Shown: positions 11,586-25,022 of the stretch, one piece after another
How the letters are laid out: every line of letters starts with the position of its first letter
Numbering within the stretch: the first letter of the stretch is position 1
Assembly (NCBI GenBank): GCA_011319805.1
Contig: SJRY01000111.1
Location: 124,001-188,000, forward strand
DNA length: 64,000 bases
Reading direction: 5' to 3'
Source: Macrocybe gigantea
Lineage: Eukaryota > Basidiomycota > Agaricomycetes > Agaricales > Callistosporiaceae
The notes under the pieces: model-generated
The model's database searches: none
Told to the model about the DNA's origin: nothing
What the model saw: the letters and a program-made list of their open reading frames with translations, nothing else
Made by a program: the position numbers and the translations under genes

Positions 11586-13664
11586 CTATTCTTCATCACT
11601 GAGGTTGTCCGTTTCATCGTCCACGTCTAACATCGCAAACCTTCCAAACAACGGTACACTCGTGTCCTCCTCATTCTCTGAGCTATTGCCTTCGTCGGTA
11701 TCTTCCAAGATCTCATCGGGGCTATCAGGATCAAACTGGTCGCTCTCGGTCTGCTCCTGTTCAGAATATACGGCGCCAGGGATCCACATGCCAATAGGCT
11801 CTTCCGTAGCTTCTGCAACCGGAGGCCAGAAACCCCACCCAATTTTACCCTCAGCGAGAGCCCTCAAAACTCATCGCATGAACTCATTAATTGCGGATCA
11901 CGTCACAAGAATCAGGAAGGACATACTGGAGTTTCCGGCCCGATTGACATCTGGCCTGCCCGCCTTAGCCGTTACCCAGCCTTTGGCATTCGCATATGCC
12001 ACAAGGACGTCCATGGCTGTCCAGGAGATCTCCTTCTTTTCTTGTTTTGGTCTCATTCCATCTCGCCACGTGCGCTTGTCGTCGATGGTTCCGGACGATG
12101 ACAAAGATGAGTCTTCGAGTTTGAATATTCGCTCGAGCGGGAGGAGCTGTGAAGCCAGATATATGCATGAAGGTATTGCTGAGATACGCGAAATCGGAAG
12201 AATTCCCGACAAGGCCTGGTTGCGTCAATGATATGGAAATTTTATGGCTTTAGGTTACAGTCATACCTGTAGCTCCATCGGTACGTAATTTGGTAGAACG
12301 AGTCCCGGACAATCAACCAAACGAATGTCTGGCGTCAAAAAGAGAGTCTGGAGGTGTTTCGTCTGGAAGGATTGTTAAGGTGATGGGAGAATTACGAAAT
12401 AATAGGGCTCACTTTTCCTGGCGTCTTGGATGCCCGGACCTTTTGCGTCCCAAACAATGCGTTCAACAGCGATGATTTCCCGACATTCGGTTGGCCTTGA
12501 TCATAATAAGCGGTCAAGGTTATCGGAACAAGGATGAAGACACCGAAAAGCACCAATCAACCCGATGTTCAGAAATTGTACCCCGTCCGAGTCCTGTCTC
12601 TCACGTGAATCCATGCTGAGAACTTCCTGGACCGGTGTTGTACGAACAAGATGTTCTTGCAATGCAGCATCCCAGTCGATTACTGGCTTGACCGGCGGCC
12701 TCCACTTCGCAAGCAATTCTGGTTTGCGCTGAGCATATTCGGGAGGTATGAGCAATTCTTCATGCAGTTCCTTGATAGCTCGAATGAGGCTTGCTCGAAA
12801 TCTGGGTGATAGGCAGGGTTCATAGCGAATTTTCCCGTGCGACACGGAAGTTTGCTTGTACGATTCGACCTCAACGACGCGGGTTTGAGGATGATGGTGG
12901 TGAAAGTAACCCTTCCATGCTTCGACGCGTTCTAATCCAGCAAGATCAACCTTTGTTAGGACAAGCACAATCTTGCGGTTCGACAGATAATGAGCAAGGG
13001 AAGGAGGATAATGTAGAAATGGACATCGCGAGTCGACCAAAACAAGGAGAATTTGAGAAATTTCTGTTACCCGCCAGCTGTGAATTCGTAAATTTGTACA
13101 ACCCTGACGAAGGAAAGACGAGCTTACGCACAGTTGTCTCCACACATCAAGATTGCGTTCAAAATAACTCGGAGAACGCGGGTTCAATAGCAGCGACTCA
13201 GGGATCGATTCATTTGTATTCTGTTCCTGCCATTTCTTGATCTCCTCCTCAATTTGGGCGAGCCATTTGCGAAATATGCCTTCTTCATTGGCTTCAACTT
13301 CCTTCTTCGACATGTCGAAACGCCACTTTGGTCGTCGAGGGCAGGATAATGGTGGACTATCCAATCGCGACTGTTTGATGATATTCTGGCATTGTGTGCC
13401 GATATCACGAGGAATCGGCCTGCGCAAGGGGCGGGCTGCGGCGGCCAACTTTGCGCCTTCGAGATATTCGGGGGGAAGCTTGATGAACAGTGACTGCAAT
13501 CGCGCCCTCTGGCTCGAAACTGTTGCACCGCCGCTGATACCCCGTTTGACAATTGTGTTCGTTGTATGATGGGGTGGCGGAGTGACATCGCCACGTTTGA
13601 TTGCTCGCTTGAGCTGCATGTCTGCTCTCTTCTGGCGCGTTGATGTCGGCTTACGGCGAGGCAT
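11586..13664 (-). CDS. GNL1: Circularly permuted GTPase, GNL1 (MMR1/HSR1) family
   Basis: A YlqF/YawG-type GTPase with permuted motif order; relatives act in ribosome assembly or export, though the exact role of GNL1 is unsettled. The N-terminus (MPRRKPTSTRQKRADMQLKR) is basic as in GNL1. Motif G4 (VLVLTKVDLAG) comes first, then G1 (QPNVGKSSLLNALFG, read across an intron near 12480) and G3 (IRLVDCPGLVLPN, near 12300), which is the permuted order. The C-terminal region has helices (TAMDVLVAYANAKGWVTAKAG) and a very acidic tail ending DNLSDEE. Introns are needed around 13090-13150, 12480-12540, 12365-12420, 12220-12270 and 11870-11925. It is divergent from the methyltransferase gene. Confidence 0.85.
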
Positions 13665-13882
13665 GACTTGGATATGTTATATGAAATGATTGCCTGGGAG
13701 GAAGCAGTGGCGAGACTGTCGGGGATAGGTCGTTGTTCTTTGACCGCGGTAAGTGCAATTGGCTGTAAATAGCCTTACCACATCACTGTGACCTCCCACA
13801 CGGACAGGAGCATGGTTTGATCCCTCCTGTCGCTCGGTCTACTTGTAACTTATCCCATGCCCCTTTGTTACGACCTTCTCCA
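13665..13882. promoter_or_regulatory. Divergent promoter GNL1 / methyltransferase
   Basis: 218 bases between opposite start codons must contain both promoters. No clear TATA box; the methyltransferase start is itself unsure. Confidence 0.4.
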
Positions 13883-16029
13883 ATGCACGAAACGTTCGCC
13901 ACGATTCCGCCACCCTCGCCACCTCCTCCAACCACTTCTAATACCCTCATCTCTTCCGATACGAAGCGACATCCGAGATCGAAAGAAGGCCAGTTCATCC
14001 TCAAGCACGGCCAGAGACACCATGCCTATGACAGTGAAAAGGCTCCATATCCGCTGTCGTATGATAGACAAATGCTTGAAATGCAAGTCAACGTTGACTG
14101 TCATCGCATCTCCGAGCTCATTCAGGCGCAGAGAGTCCCTAGACAATAGACTCGCTCGCCATCTTCGTGGCTCTGTATCTTTTGTTAACTTCGGCCATGA
14201 AACTCCGCAACGGACGCTCGATTTAGGATGTGGCGTATGTCGTGCAGCTTTCAGACCGTGGCCTCGTATCTAATCAGGTTTCCGCAGACAGGAACATGGA
14301 TCATTGACGCTGCCAAGGAATGGCTCAGTTGCGAATTCGTACGAAATCATTCGAGTCGTCTGAGTCGTCTGACTTGTCATTCAACCCGACATTCACTTTC
14401 AGGTTGGATTCGACTTGGTCAATATACAGATTCCGCTCAAACTCTTAGATCCATCGATCGCTGAACGAATAGAATGGCGACACGGCAATTTGTGAGTTTA
14501 CCCTTGAAAGGCCGTCGATACTAGTCATCTGATGCTTTTGTTGAGTCTGACTACCAAGCTTCCTTTTGAAGACGATGAGTTCGATCATGTCCATATACAG
14601 GCCATCGCGAAGGGTGTTCCAGAGAACAAGGTATGAACACAAGGCGTTGCGTCGATATAACCGGGGAGGCTGACCACATTCCTCCAGTGGGGAATGTTGT
14701 TTGAAGTATGGTTCGATTGATTGACAGAGACCATTGCTCACTTATGCTTTGCTCAGGAAATCAATCGTGTCTTACGGCCTGGCGGCTCAGTGGAGATAAT
14801 TGAGGATGGTAAGTAATATAAAATATCAAAATACTTCTGGAGCACGATCAAGCATTATTGTTAGATGTCATTTTTCCGTCTCTCCCTCGCTGGTTTACGG
14901 CAGCCCTTCGAGTGAGACCGCAGCGCGCTAGCTCTGTCCACCTTCCCGAGGGTTCGCAGCGGAGGTCGTCAAGTCCTATCCTCATCGCAAAAAATGTTCC
15001 ATCACACGATCATGCGCTGCTCGAATCCCTCAACAAGTCTGTATTTGAACATCGGTTTATCAACATGACGCCGACAGGTAACGCTCCACGCTTCGTCGCA
15101 AACCGTTAATAACTGGATAATGTCTACCTAGCCTTGTTACCCAGTTTCTTCACTACGTACTTCAGGCAGGTCACCTTGGGACCAGTGATCAAGTTTCCTA
15201 TGCCACCTTTTCCTCCATTACCCCCTCTTCCTCCTCAGCTACAACCGTCCGAACGTAGCCCAAGCTCCCTTGAAACAAGATTTTCCATCTCGTCGGGGTC
15301 GCCTCCGAACCGCCCGACATCTCCATCCTTCTCCTCGACGGTCTCAGCCTCAACCAACTCGACTCTCGATTCATTCATCAACACATCTATTTTCAGCACT
15401 CGGACACGCGCAACTTCGGTTTCGTTTGCTTCCATTTCAGGACACAACAGCCCCAATTCGCATGGTGCTCCCAAGCAAGAGCTCAAACGTTTCATGCTCG
15501 ACAGTTCCCTCAGCGAAAGCGAGATAGCAGCGTTACCCCGGTCGTTATTTCCCGTCGGGCAGCTAGAGGCGTTAACGGAGCGGTCACTTGCTATGCACCT
15601 CTACAGATCCTATCAGAGTGTCCTTGCTTGTCAGGAAGCCATGTGGGAAGAGTTGAAGGATAGGATATTAAATCGGAGAGACGAGCTCTTGCCTTTCGGA
15701 TGGGATGATGACGAGGAGCTTGAGGAACTTCAAAGTAGGATGAAGTTTGAGCGTCTCATTGAGAGGTATCGCAAGTAGGCGACGATTTTTCAATGCTCAT
15801 ATCTAAGATGCTCATCTTCCGAAGTGATATGCAGGCACGCATCGCTCTTTGGTGCTCATTGACCGACATTGGATGGCCGTTCCCGCCGAGGGATCCCTTG
15901 ACAAAGGCAGAACTTATCGAGGAGGAGCGGCTTCGCGAATCTATGATCGAGGCTCGAAAGATGGCTTCTTGGGAAGACCGACAGATACCCTGCCGTGCGG
16001 TCCGAGTTCTTGTTGGCTATAAATTATGA
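13883..16029 (+). CDS. SAM-dependent methyltransferase (class I)
   Basis: A seven-strand methyltransferase of unknown substrate. Motif I reads TLDLGCG-TGTWIIDAAKEW across a 3'-splice site at 14290 (intron starts at 14236 with GTATGT); further conserved blocks are FDLVNIQIP (end of strand 2), FEDDEFDHVHIQAIAKGVP (motif II region) and EINRVLRPGGSVEIIEDD. The C-terminal part has a proline-rich insert (PMPPFPPLPPLPPQL), a Ser/Thr-rich region and a helical end (ARIALWCSLTDIGWPFPPRD). At least six short introns interrupt the gene. The ATG at 13883 is the first in the proline-rich N-terminal frame; the true start is uncertain. The general pattern is common in Agaricomycetes. Confidence 0.75.
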
Positions 16030-16129
16030 TGCACTTGTACTGTACTGCCAGCCAAATATCCATTGTATTGCATTGTTTGGTCGACAGTTTTTTTGCCTCA
16101 GTTTGGTTCAGCAACGAGATAACTTATTC

Positions 16130-19100
16130 ATGGCGGCCTCGCCGCGAATACGTCGTTCTACTGCCAGCGAACCTTCGCAGGCACAAAATCATGACAGGAT
16201 AAAGCCGAGTGGAATGGCTGGCCGTAAAGAAAAAGGAAAAGGAAAGGCGAAACCTAGTCAAGTCGCCTCCCAAGCACACGACCCATCATCAGCAACTGTC
16301 GACCATGAAATGGCAGGATCGGTCCCATGGCAGTGGACATGCCTCACGGATCCCCAAGTGTGCAAGACAGAGCCGGTATTTACGAAGGATGGCTGGTGTG
16401 TCCACTCCCCCTCTTCAATGAACTCATAGATTCATGAGAATAGTTATTTCTTCTCGCTAGTGGGGTCCTCAGTGAAAATCTTTTCTGTAGCAACTGGTGA
16501 AGTTGTTTCCACGTTATCTGCTCCCCCAGCGCCAACAGCTCGATCTCCGCTACATTGACGTCTATCGCGCTCAATCCCCATAACGCTTTCCAAATAATCA
16601 CTGGTTCTTTGGACGGACGGCTTATGGTGTGGGATTACATGGACGCCGTTTTACTGCAAGTGGTCAACGTCTCGCAGCCGATTCATCGTCTATGCGTGCA
16701 TGCTGATTTCCGTGATTATGCTTTCGTCGCGGCGGGAAAGAAAATTACGGATGACAACGCAGGTGTGTCTCCATTACTCTAGCTTTTTGGGGGGCTATAA
16801 TTACACCGTCAGATAAAAATGCCGTTGTGTTGCGTATTTCCCTCAAACAAGGCGAAAGGGCGCAACCTGCAGAGATTCTGCCTGTTGGAAAAACGCTTTT
16901 CCCTTCTGGTCTTGCTGTCTCTCCGAACGGGAAATGGCTTGTGGCAACAGCCGGCCATAAAGTATATGTTGCAGTTACGTCCTCTTTACAAGCCGGATTC
17001 ACGAAGTACGTCTCTCCAGAGCGATTGACGTGTCTGGCCTTCCATCCCAGGGAGGAATATTTCGCGACCGGCGACGAAAAGGGAAATGTCCGCCTTTGGT
17101 ACTGTTTGAGTGACTCGGCTATGCAAGTCAAAATGCGAGGCGTGGAAAAAAGAGCGCAGACTACGAGTTTGCACTGGCACGCTCATTCTGTATCATCTGT
17201 CGCTTTTACACCCAACGGCGCTTACCTTTTGAGCGGTGGAGAAGAATCCGTGCTTGTCATATGGCAATTACATACAGGGAAGAAGGAGTTCGTCCCTCGA
17301 CTTGGTGCGCCAATCAGCACGGTGGCCGCATTCCGCGTCGATAGCAATGACGAGCAATTCCTTGTCGGCCTTGTGGATTCGAGTTATCTGCTCGTAAGCG
17401 CCGGCAGTCTAAAAGTAACAAAATCATTTTCACGTATTAAGCTTGGTGAGGACTTCATGTACCTGTCATCATTTCTGACTGACCAAGGCCACTCTTGCTT
17501 CAGCACCAATGTCATCTTCAAAATCATTATCTCCTACAGAGCACCCCTCCATCCCTCTGGCCGTCCACACTCCGACTTCCACTGTCATCCTTCCGTCATC
17601 CCATCCATCATCAATTCAGATATACTCGCCATCAACTTCCAAACTTGTGTCGGAGTTGGAGATTTCTCCATCCAATCGAATTTCACGCAGAGAAGATAAG
17701 CCAATCGCCTCATCTTCTGTCAACCGTGTCATCATATCGCCTATGGGCGACTGGATGGCTTCCATCGATTCTCGCCGCAACGACGAGGGTCTTTCAGAGG
17801 AAGTCTACCTCAAATTCTGGTGGTGGGATTCCAAGACTGGACGATGGATTCTTAACTCTCGGATAGATCGTCCACATGGAATGGCCCAAATCACAAGTAT
17901 GGCATTCAGTCCCTGCTCCAACGACGCACAGTTATATCTCGCCACGGTCGGAGAGGATAGAATGCTGAAAATATGGGGTTTAAGAACAGTCAAAGCCCGG
18001 TCCGGAGAAAGCGAAGGTAGGTACTCTGGCGTCGATAACTCATCGCCAGATTTCTGACTCGACGCAGACTTCTGGGTCACCCGTTCAATGTTCTCTTATC
18101 GGGCGGAGATTCCTAGATCTGTTTCCTGGTCGCCCGATTCGTCCCTCTTGTCAGTATGTTTCGGCCCCTCCGTTGTTTTGTACGACCCACTGGCAAATGA
18201 GATAAAGTCCGTATTTACACCACCGAGCAACCTCGACCTAAAAGCTGCACTCTTCGTTGGAGGCGGCCGCTATGTGGCGGTCATTAGGGACCACGATATT
18301 GTTCTTTGGGATGTTGTTATGCGTAATGGTGCGTGCCGACATGCCCATTGCCAGCTCTGAAACTGACGATGTGGCGATCAGTTCGGTGGCGTCACACGTC
18401 TGGCACTCGCATACTAGCCGCCGTCCCCCGAGGGGACAGATTTGTCGTTGTGCACGATAGTGACAAGCAATCGACGATCATCAGCACTTTTGGTCTACTT
18501 TCCTCTACACCGCTCTCAATACATTCTATTCCTTATGACCTTATTGCGGCGACAATATTTCCCGATCGCCCCTCCCCCATGTTCATTGGCGTGTCTCGAG
18601 ATTGGGCCGTCGTCATCTTCGGTGACGACGTGAAGACCATTTCGGAAGGCACAGAGTCTGTGGCCCGTGGGCTAGTGTCCGACGTTGGACCGGCACGGCC
18701 GCAGAGCTTATTCCGGGATATCTTCGGTGCATCTGCGTTTACAGAGCTTCGAACCGAAAGTTCGGAATGGAAAGCACCCTCCAGCTACGCCTCGTCAAGT
18801 GACCTTGTCGATTTGACAAGTAGTCCAGCATATCTTCTTCCACCATTGGAGCAGCTGTTTGATCCTTGGATAGGCAATACACTGCAGCCCCGTGGAGAGG
18901 AACCTGACGTGCATCATGCATCAGCGGACGACGTTACCGAGCAGATACGCGAGGAAGAGGAATCTCGAGCCATGCCAGTCGACACAGAAGCACCAGCGAG
19001 CCCCTCGCGGATTGTAGACCTGGAAGAAATGGCAGCTTTGGCTGATCTATTTAGGAGACACTGCATCAAGCGTATGCTATCTCTTTCCCTTTTCAAAATT

Positions 19101-19302
19101 TGTTATTTGATAATCTGCTAGCGCCCGCCAACACCCAAATGGCACTGCTCGAGACACAAATGTGGATATACCAATTTCCAAGTCTTCTCTCAAGGCAACC
19201 CTGCCATCCAGCATTACACAGTTAATGCGTGGCTCACCCAGTCCACCGGCACCGTCGCTTATATCCACCAATGGCCGCAAACGGAAGAACTCGATCGGTT
19301 AA
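16130..19302 (+). CDS. UTP17: WD40 protein UTP17/NAN1 (WDR75)
   Basis: A t-UTP component of the small-subunit processome that supports rDNA transcription and pre-18S rRNA processing in the nucleolus. Recognised from the N-terminal repeat order (KIFSVATGEVVSTL, then ALNPHNAFQIITGSLDGRLMVWDY) typical of WDR75, from later repeats (LTCLAFHPREEYFATGDEKGN, VAFTPNGAYLLSGGEESVL, LYLATVGEDRMLKIWGL), and from the C-terminal helix LEEMAALADLFRRHCIK. A basic N-terminus (GRKEKGKGKAKP) and C-terminus (NGRKRKNSIG) fit a nucleolar protein. After the exon ending at 19071 an intron to about 19122 leads to a last exon that stops at 19300-19302. One extra T is needed at 16555-16556 to join PLH to LTSIALNP. Confidence 0.8.
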
Positions 19303-19519
19303 TAGAGGAAGTATGCTCTGTCGTGGTACCTCTATGGTTATGTTGTGACAGGAGCGCCAATAAAAATATGCATTGATTATCCCGACTTTTTTAGGCACCG
19401 ACGTTCATACAACACAGTGAGAGTGGCCAACTTACAAATCAATGTACATTATCGGAGGTAAATTATTGGTTGCAGGCAGCGTCCATCTTTCTGTTTTATA
19501 CCTGCGACCTATTCATATT

Positions 19520-21445
19520 TCAGTCCATCAAATCTTCCTCTTCGGGCGCTTTGCCAGAGTCTTCGACCACAAACAGGCTCGCTGCCTCAGTAAGGGCCAT
19601 ATACTGATTATGTCCCAGTCTCTTGGCCTGTTCCTTTCCGATGTATATCTTTTGAAGTGGCGCATTCAATGTCCTGCGTGAGACGCCCCATCTGGCAATG
19701 AGATCTGGGTCCGCAACATGGAATTCGAGGTACTTCAGATTTGGGCCCAAGGTTCTTCTCGGCGACGATGTCTGTTGTGTTATATATTGGAATGTCAAGG
19801 GGTCGTATAGGAAAGCGTCGAGGAAAAGCTTCTGCACATTGGCAACGCGCAAGTAAGTCAGCGCCGGCATCGAATCCAACCACTTGACGATTGCTCGTCC
19901 AGCTGGGACGGAGTAGACGGTTTCGACAGAATACACCGTCAATATTCGCACCTCCGGGAACCGCGAAATCATCGCCCCAAATAAGGGTGAATAATCCTCT
20001 CCTACGAAATTCATCACTGTCAGATCACGAACACCAGGGGCCATGAACAGCGAAAGGATATAGAAGGCGTAATGGAGACTGAAATCTGCTATAACAAGAA
20101 TCTTCAGATTCGGGAGTGTGACGGGAATCAGGTTTAGGGGCAGGTCCGGGTGCCATTGAGGACCTGCGCCGTCTAGACACAGCTTGCGCAGAGCGGGAGA
20201 GCCTAGCAAAAGGTCACGGAACTGATGTATAGTCGGCGATCGTTCGAGTGGGACTCGGCGGATATCTATAGTGGTGAGGTTTCGAAGGTGGGACTGCACC
20301 CAGTCAAGATGGACACCGTTGACGGAAATGTATTTAAGGGATGGTGCGGGAACGCCACCGAACAAGGCCATCGGGTTTCGTAGGGAGCTGGGTTGGTAGC
20401 CCTCGGCAATCTGCACGTAGGGCGTCCCTGTGCGATGGAGCTCGAAGCGTTCAATCATCAATGGCACCTGCATCTCGCCGACCGCTCGAAGTTTGTCGAG
20501 GACCATGAGAACGGGTCCCCAGTCCTCGACGATGACGATTAGGATGCGGATGTTGGAAATCTTCGTGAACAGGACATCGAGCAACTCTTTCATCTTCTCT
20601 CCTGTGAATTTGTGGTCCTTCATGTCGTTAATGCGAAGATCCAGCGGCGCCGCTCCAGCCCGGTCGAACCAGACAAGGGAGCGTTCAAAACCCGGACCAT
20701 CTCTGAACCATATTGCAGACCACAAGGTGGCATCCTCCAGGGCAACCTCCCGCCACATCCTACAGGTGCAGGTGATGGCGACGCGGTTGTGTACCCCTTC
20801 TTGGGGTCTGCGGAAGACCAGACGACGAAGCGAAAGATATTGGTCAGGATCTCTGGAGGGAGGTCGTTTACCCTGAATATACGGAAAAACCGAAGGCCAT
20901 GCTCAATACGCGCCAGTATGAGGGTATCCTCAAGACGGGTGTCAGCTTGGTCACCGCCTCTACTCAGCTCAGCCTCCATAGCCGAATGTACGCAATGCGC
21001 TTGACGGTGTGACGACGCGCAAGTGCCACCTCTTCGGGCGACAAGGGACTGGGGATCCAGTCTTTGATGATTCTCCGCTGCATTTCGGCGGCGATCTGGG
21101 CTTTGTGCCGTCGTACATTGGTCTCCGGCCTTGCTTGATTGGAGCAAGGTGTTGTTGCGTGATCTGAAGTACGTGTAGATGTTCGACGCAGTAAATGGGC
21201 GGATATGCTGGAGCGTCGAGTCCGAGCAGTGGCAGGTGCGTGCGATTGGAAGAGGCGCAGAAGAAAGAAGGGGCGTCAGTCAGATTCGGCTGAGAAGGGG
21301 AGAAGAGAGACAACTGACTCGTTGTTGGCAGGGCCCCGATAGGACGATGGTCGGGCGGATTTTGGGTGATGGCGGTCGAAATTGAGTCTGAGGGCCGGTG
21401 TCCGTCGCCGGGGCGCCTTCTAGTGGGAATGGGAGCATCTGACAA
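19520..21445 (-). CDS. F-box protein, Agaricomycete expanded type
   Basis: The motif FRVNDLPPEILTNIFRFVV followed by CRMWREVALEDATLWSAIWF is the F-box pattern common in large mushroom families; such proteins link substrates to SCF ubiquitin ligases. About 400 residues of leucine-rich, repeat-like sequence follow to EDSGKAPEEEDLMD. The N-terminal part (LAPIKQGRRPMYDGTK, then RRIIKDWIPSPLSPEEVALA, then AELSRGGDQADTRLEDTL) is read only if one base is added at each of three homopolymers: 21102-21104, 20982-20983 and 20794-20797. The start is uncertain. The substrate cannot be predicted. Confidence 0.7.
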
Positions 21446-22626
21446 AGCAGAAGATCAGCAGCTGCAAATTTTCTCCTGTCAGTCGACGCACCGAAGCGAG
21501 GTTGACTGGCTGGCGGTGAGCTGTCGCAGGTCCTGCAGAGGGAAAGGAATGTGTAGAACTGCTGGTCGGAGGGCAGTGAGGAGGAATTTATGGGAACAGG
21601 ACAAGGAAACAGAATACAAGGTGTTTATGAGCCGGGATATCGATTGGCCTGCGCTCGCCAAAACGTGTTGTTTGCACAAATAAACGCTGGCGCCCACAAT
21701 GCCAAAGAAACACCTACAATTGTCCCCAAAACAACCTGTGTTCTGCTCAACACGACAAATTCGAGCCCCTGGATTAAGGAGAGACTCAACGACGAATGCG
21801 GCTAATACCGCGAATGCAATGCGGAAGCGTGGCAGGCGACAAGATGTTTTATACGATCCTTTGCTTAGGGTGCCCTTCCACCTCTATCAACAAACTGGTG
21901 CAGCTTCGAAGGGTCACAGAAAGAGCAGAGATGTGGGCACTGGCCCAGTCCGACCATTATGCTACGTTTCGCAATCGCTGCAAAACGTCTTGCGATGGTC
22001 GGCAAGGTCTAGCGTAAGAAATACGCAAAGCGGCGATTTCCGACCCTTCTAACCGTTTCATTAGTGTTTCATTGTGCTCCAGCAGGACCAGATGCGGCAA
22101 AAACTGGACAAAGGAAGAGTTTGGGTGCAACGCAATCGCATGGGAGCTTCCGATCCGGAGAAAGACTCGCGAAATATTCAAATACTTTGACTTGTCCTGT
22201 TGTCTTTGGTGCCTTCCCTTGCCATCTCCATGATTCCTGACGCCTCCGTTAGGAAGGATTTCTTACAATCCCCAGTTAGTAAAAAGCAAGAGCCACACGA
22301 AACTGCTCGCTGCGCCGTCGCGGCCAGATTGACGGCGGTTTTTGCCTTGACCACGTTTCTTTGTTCAGTTGGTTCTTGAGATTTGGATCCGTGTGCCTTG
22401 ATCGAGATCGTACCCTCGATAACATTTCACACATATCACTTCAACAATGCGACTTTCGACAGGCTTCATGTGCTACCTCCCGCAACGACCTTTTGATGAT
22501 ACAGACTGTTAATTCGCCAGAAACAGGTGGAATACAAAATATGACTACAAGTCACAGAGACGAAGCCGCAGGTTACACATGTATAACAAAATTAGCATAT
22601 AAATCAGTCATGCTGCAAGGAGGATA
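21446..22626. other. Intergenic stretch without recognisable gene
   Basis: Open frames here are short and resemble nothing known; no RNA gene, repeat or transposon end was seen. It contains the 5' flank of the F-box gene on the left and the 3' flank of the PB1 gene on the right. Confidence 0.5.
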
Positions 22627-24883
22627 TTAATGCCAAGCGCCAGGAATGTTCGTATCCTTCGCGCCTGAACCAGCGGCACTCGGTCCCTTGGGCGGCATAC
22701 TAAGCAAGTCTTCGAGAAGGTTTGTAACAATGTCATCTTCGCCATCTTTGCTCACGATGCCACTGGGCGGCAGCTGGGCCTTGATCTTAGAAGATAAATT
22801 GGGATGGCCTTTCTCACTGAAACCCATCTAAAGCCAGAAAGAGTTAGGGTCCATACGTCGTAAGCTGACCAAAAGACGTACATCTGCGAGGCGTTTGCTG
22901 ATCCTGTTGAAAGATCGCAAGAACAAGTTGCCTTGATCAGTCCCTTCGCGACGGTGCATGTGGCCTGGATGGGTGTTGTGTCGATTCACGCTAACAAGTT
23001 CATAGGCTGGATGACTACCCCAAGCATTAGCGACGACGGCGGCAGCGTTGCTCGTCGACCTTCTGAGGTTTGCAGTTTCAGTTTCATGTGCCTCCAACTC
23101 TGAGACATGACGTGTTCTATATGTTGGCCAAATTGAGACGACCTTGACAAAATGAAAACATAGCACAGCTCACATTTCTTGCACATGAGACATCGCCTTG
23201 CGTTCCCTCTCGCGCCTCTTCTCCTCTCGCTGTTGCCGGTACTTCTCCTTCTCAGCTTGTAATACCTCTTCGCAGCTTCTACTTGAGCTTTGAGGTCATG
23301 CGGCGGCTGCGTGGGACGGTTTCCTCAGGAGCAGGACCTGTTCCATGAGACGCAGGAGTTTCTTGCGGCGCAGAAGCGGCCGGAGGAGGTTGTGCATTGC
23401 TCGGGCGAACTTCTCTGGCATTTAGAGGTGCGAAAGTGTGCATGAAGGGATGGGGAGGCGCTTGCGATGCTATTCCGGAGGCTCTTGACGGTCCCCATGA
23501 CTGGAAAGGAAAAGGTCCAGGGGGGCCATGGGGCCGAGGCGGAAAGCCGAAAGAGTTGGGAGGCGGAAACCCATACCAAAATGACGTCGAATTGTGAGGA
23601 GGTGGAGGCGGTGGAGGCGGTGGAGGTCCCCAAGCGCGAGGAGGTTCTGATGGCGGAGGTGGAACAGGCAGATCGTTGTTGGACCGCGAATCGAGGTTCT
23701 CGTGCGGGCTGACGCCGACGACCTGAGAGAAGCTACGGATGATTCCATCAAGAGCTTCAGCAACCCTTCTTCCTGCTTCATCCTCGGCCCGCTGACGTAA
23801 CTCGTTCGTCGCTTGCCCCGTGCTTTGTGCGACTTGTTCCGCCATTTGAGACACGGCTTCACGTTGAGCATGCCAGTAGACTCCATTGGAGGTGTTGCGA
23901 ACGATGTTGCGAATCCCTTCGGATAGCTCGGGGTGAGACGAAATGACAGTGCTGAAGGTTCGGAGCAATGTCGCAACATCGTTAACCAAGGAGATAGGGG
24001 ACGGATCATTGGTAGGCGCTTCCTGAGAGGCGACAGGCGTAACATTCTGTTCGCTCTCAATCCCAGTAATTTTCGCATCTGAAGATGCGGGCATGCCGGT
24101 GGCGGGCTCTTGGGGCGTAAGAGCCGGGATAGCACTCTTTGGTGTGCTTTCTGCGATGATGGGAACCGGAGATCCCCTAAGTGAGGCCGAGGAAATGTTT
24201 GGAGGCAGGGGTTCCCTTGCGTCCTTGCCACGAGAGCTCATGTCATAGACATGAATAGGTAGCTTCACAGGCGAGTCCTCTGCGAGAACAGAATGTGTGG
24301 ACAGGACATCCTCTGTAGCAAGGTCAACACTTCTGCCCTTGTCCTTGCCTTTGTCAGTGACGGTGGCGGGCGTCGGAGGTGTCTCCTGAGTAGTGGTGGA
24401 GAGGTCGACGATCTGATCGGTGTGATTGCCTTCATTATGGCCTTCAGAATCGGCATTGTCCTCGGTGCCGACCTCCTCAACGAAAGCATGACGAATGTTT
24501 GGGCCTGAAACGAAGATGCCGGGCACTGACGGAAGAAGCCAGTCATCGAAGACGTCGATGGGCGCACTGGAGGTGGCCCGCTGTTTGGGCTCACCAGCGA
24601 CAGAAGATCGCTCACTGCGAGCCGAGAACAGATCATGAACAGTAAATCTGATCGCCTGCCCGGGTCGATAAGAGGCGCGGAAAAAGTCATCTAATTCTTC
24701 TTGTGAATTGAGAGTGACTTCATCATTATCTGCGTCGACGTAAGCGACGGAAACGTTCTCGACCGGGATTCCAAAATAGGACGCGATCTTGGAGGCCAAT
24801 GCACTCCAGGTTGGCCTAATTGGGAATGTGAGACGACGAGTTACGCCGTTCTGCTGCGTGAGCTTGAAGTCGACAGAGGTCAT
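22627..24883 (-). CDS. PB1-domain protein with proline-rich centre
   Basis: The first 85 residues form a PB1-like domain (LTFPIRPTWSALASKIASYF, then VAYVDADNDEVTLNSQEELD), a protein-interaction module. Then come about 300 disordered residues, a helical segment (LRTFSTVISSHPELSEGIRN), a run of about ten prolines, a charged coiled coil (AEKEKYRQQREEKRRERERK) and a C-terminal block (MGFSEKGHPNLSSKIKAQLP) that resembles a UBA-like helix pair. PB1 plus UBA-like ends recall autophagy receptors of the NBR1/p62 type, but no ZZ zinc finger is seen, so I do not claim that role. Single extra bases are needed near 23313-23315 and 23269-23270 to keep the coiled coil in frame. Introns lie at about 23120-23175 and 22830-22880. 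Confidence 0.7.
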
Positions 24884-25022
24884 CGCGACGGTGGGATGGA
24901 GAAGACGACGAGGGGCTCGCAGGTAAATAACAATGGTCTTGGAAGCTGCGGACTGCGGTCAACAGCCATTGTAAATACGCATCAATACATATACAAATAC
25001 AAGTCACACTATCCACTACTTT

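Noticed and set aside
23560..24231. Long alternative-frame proteins across the PB1 gene and other GC-rich genes
   Set aside because: They mirror the composition of the real gene, have no family resemblance and lie opposite or out of frame to conserved sequence.
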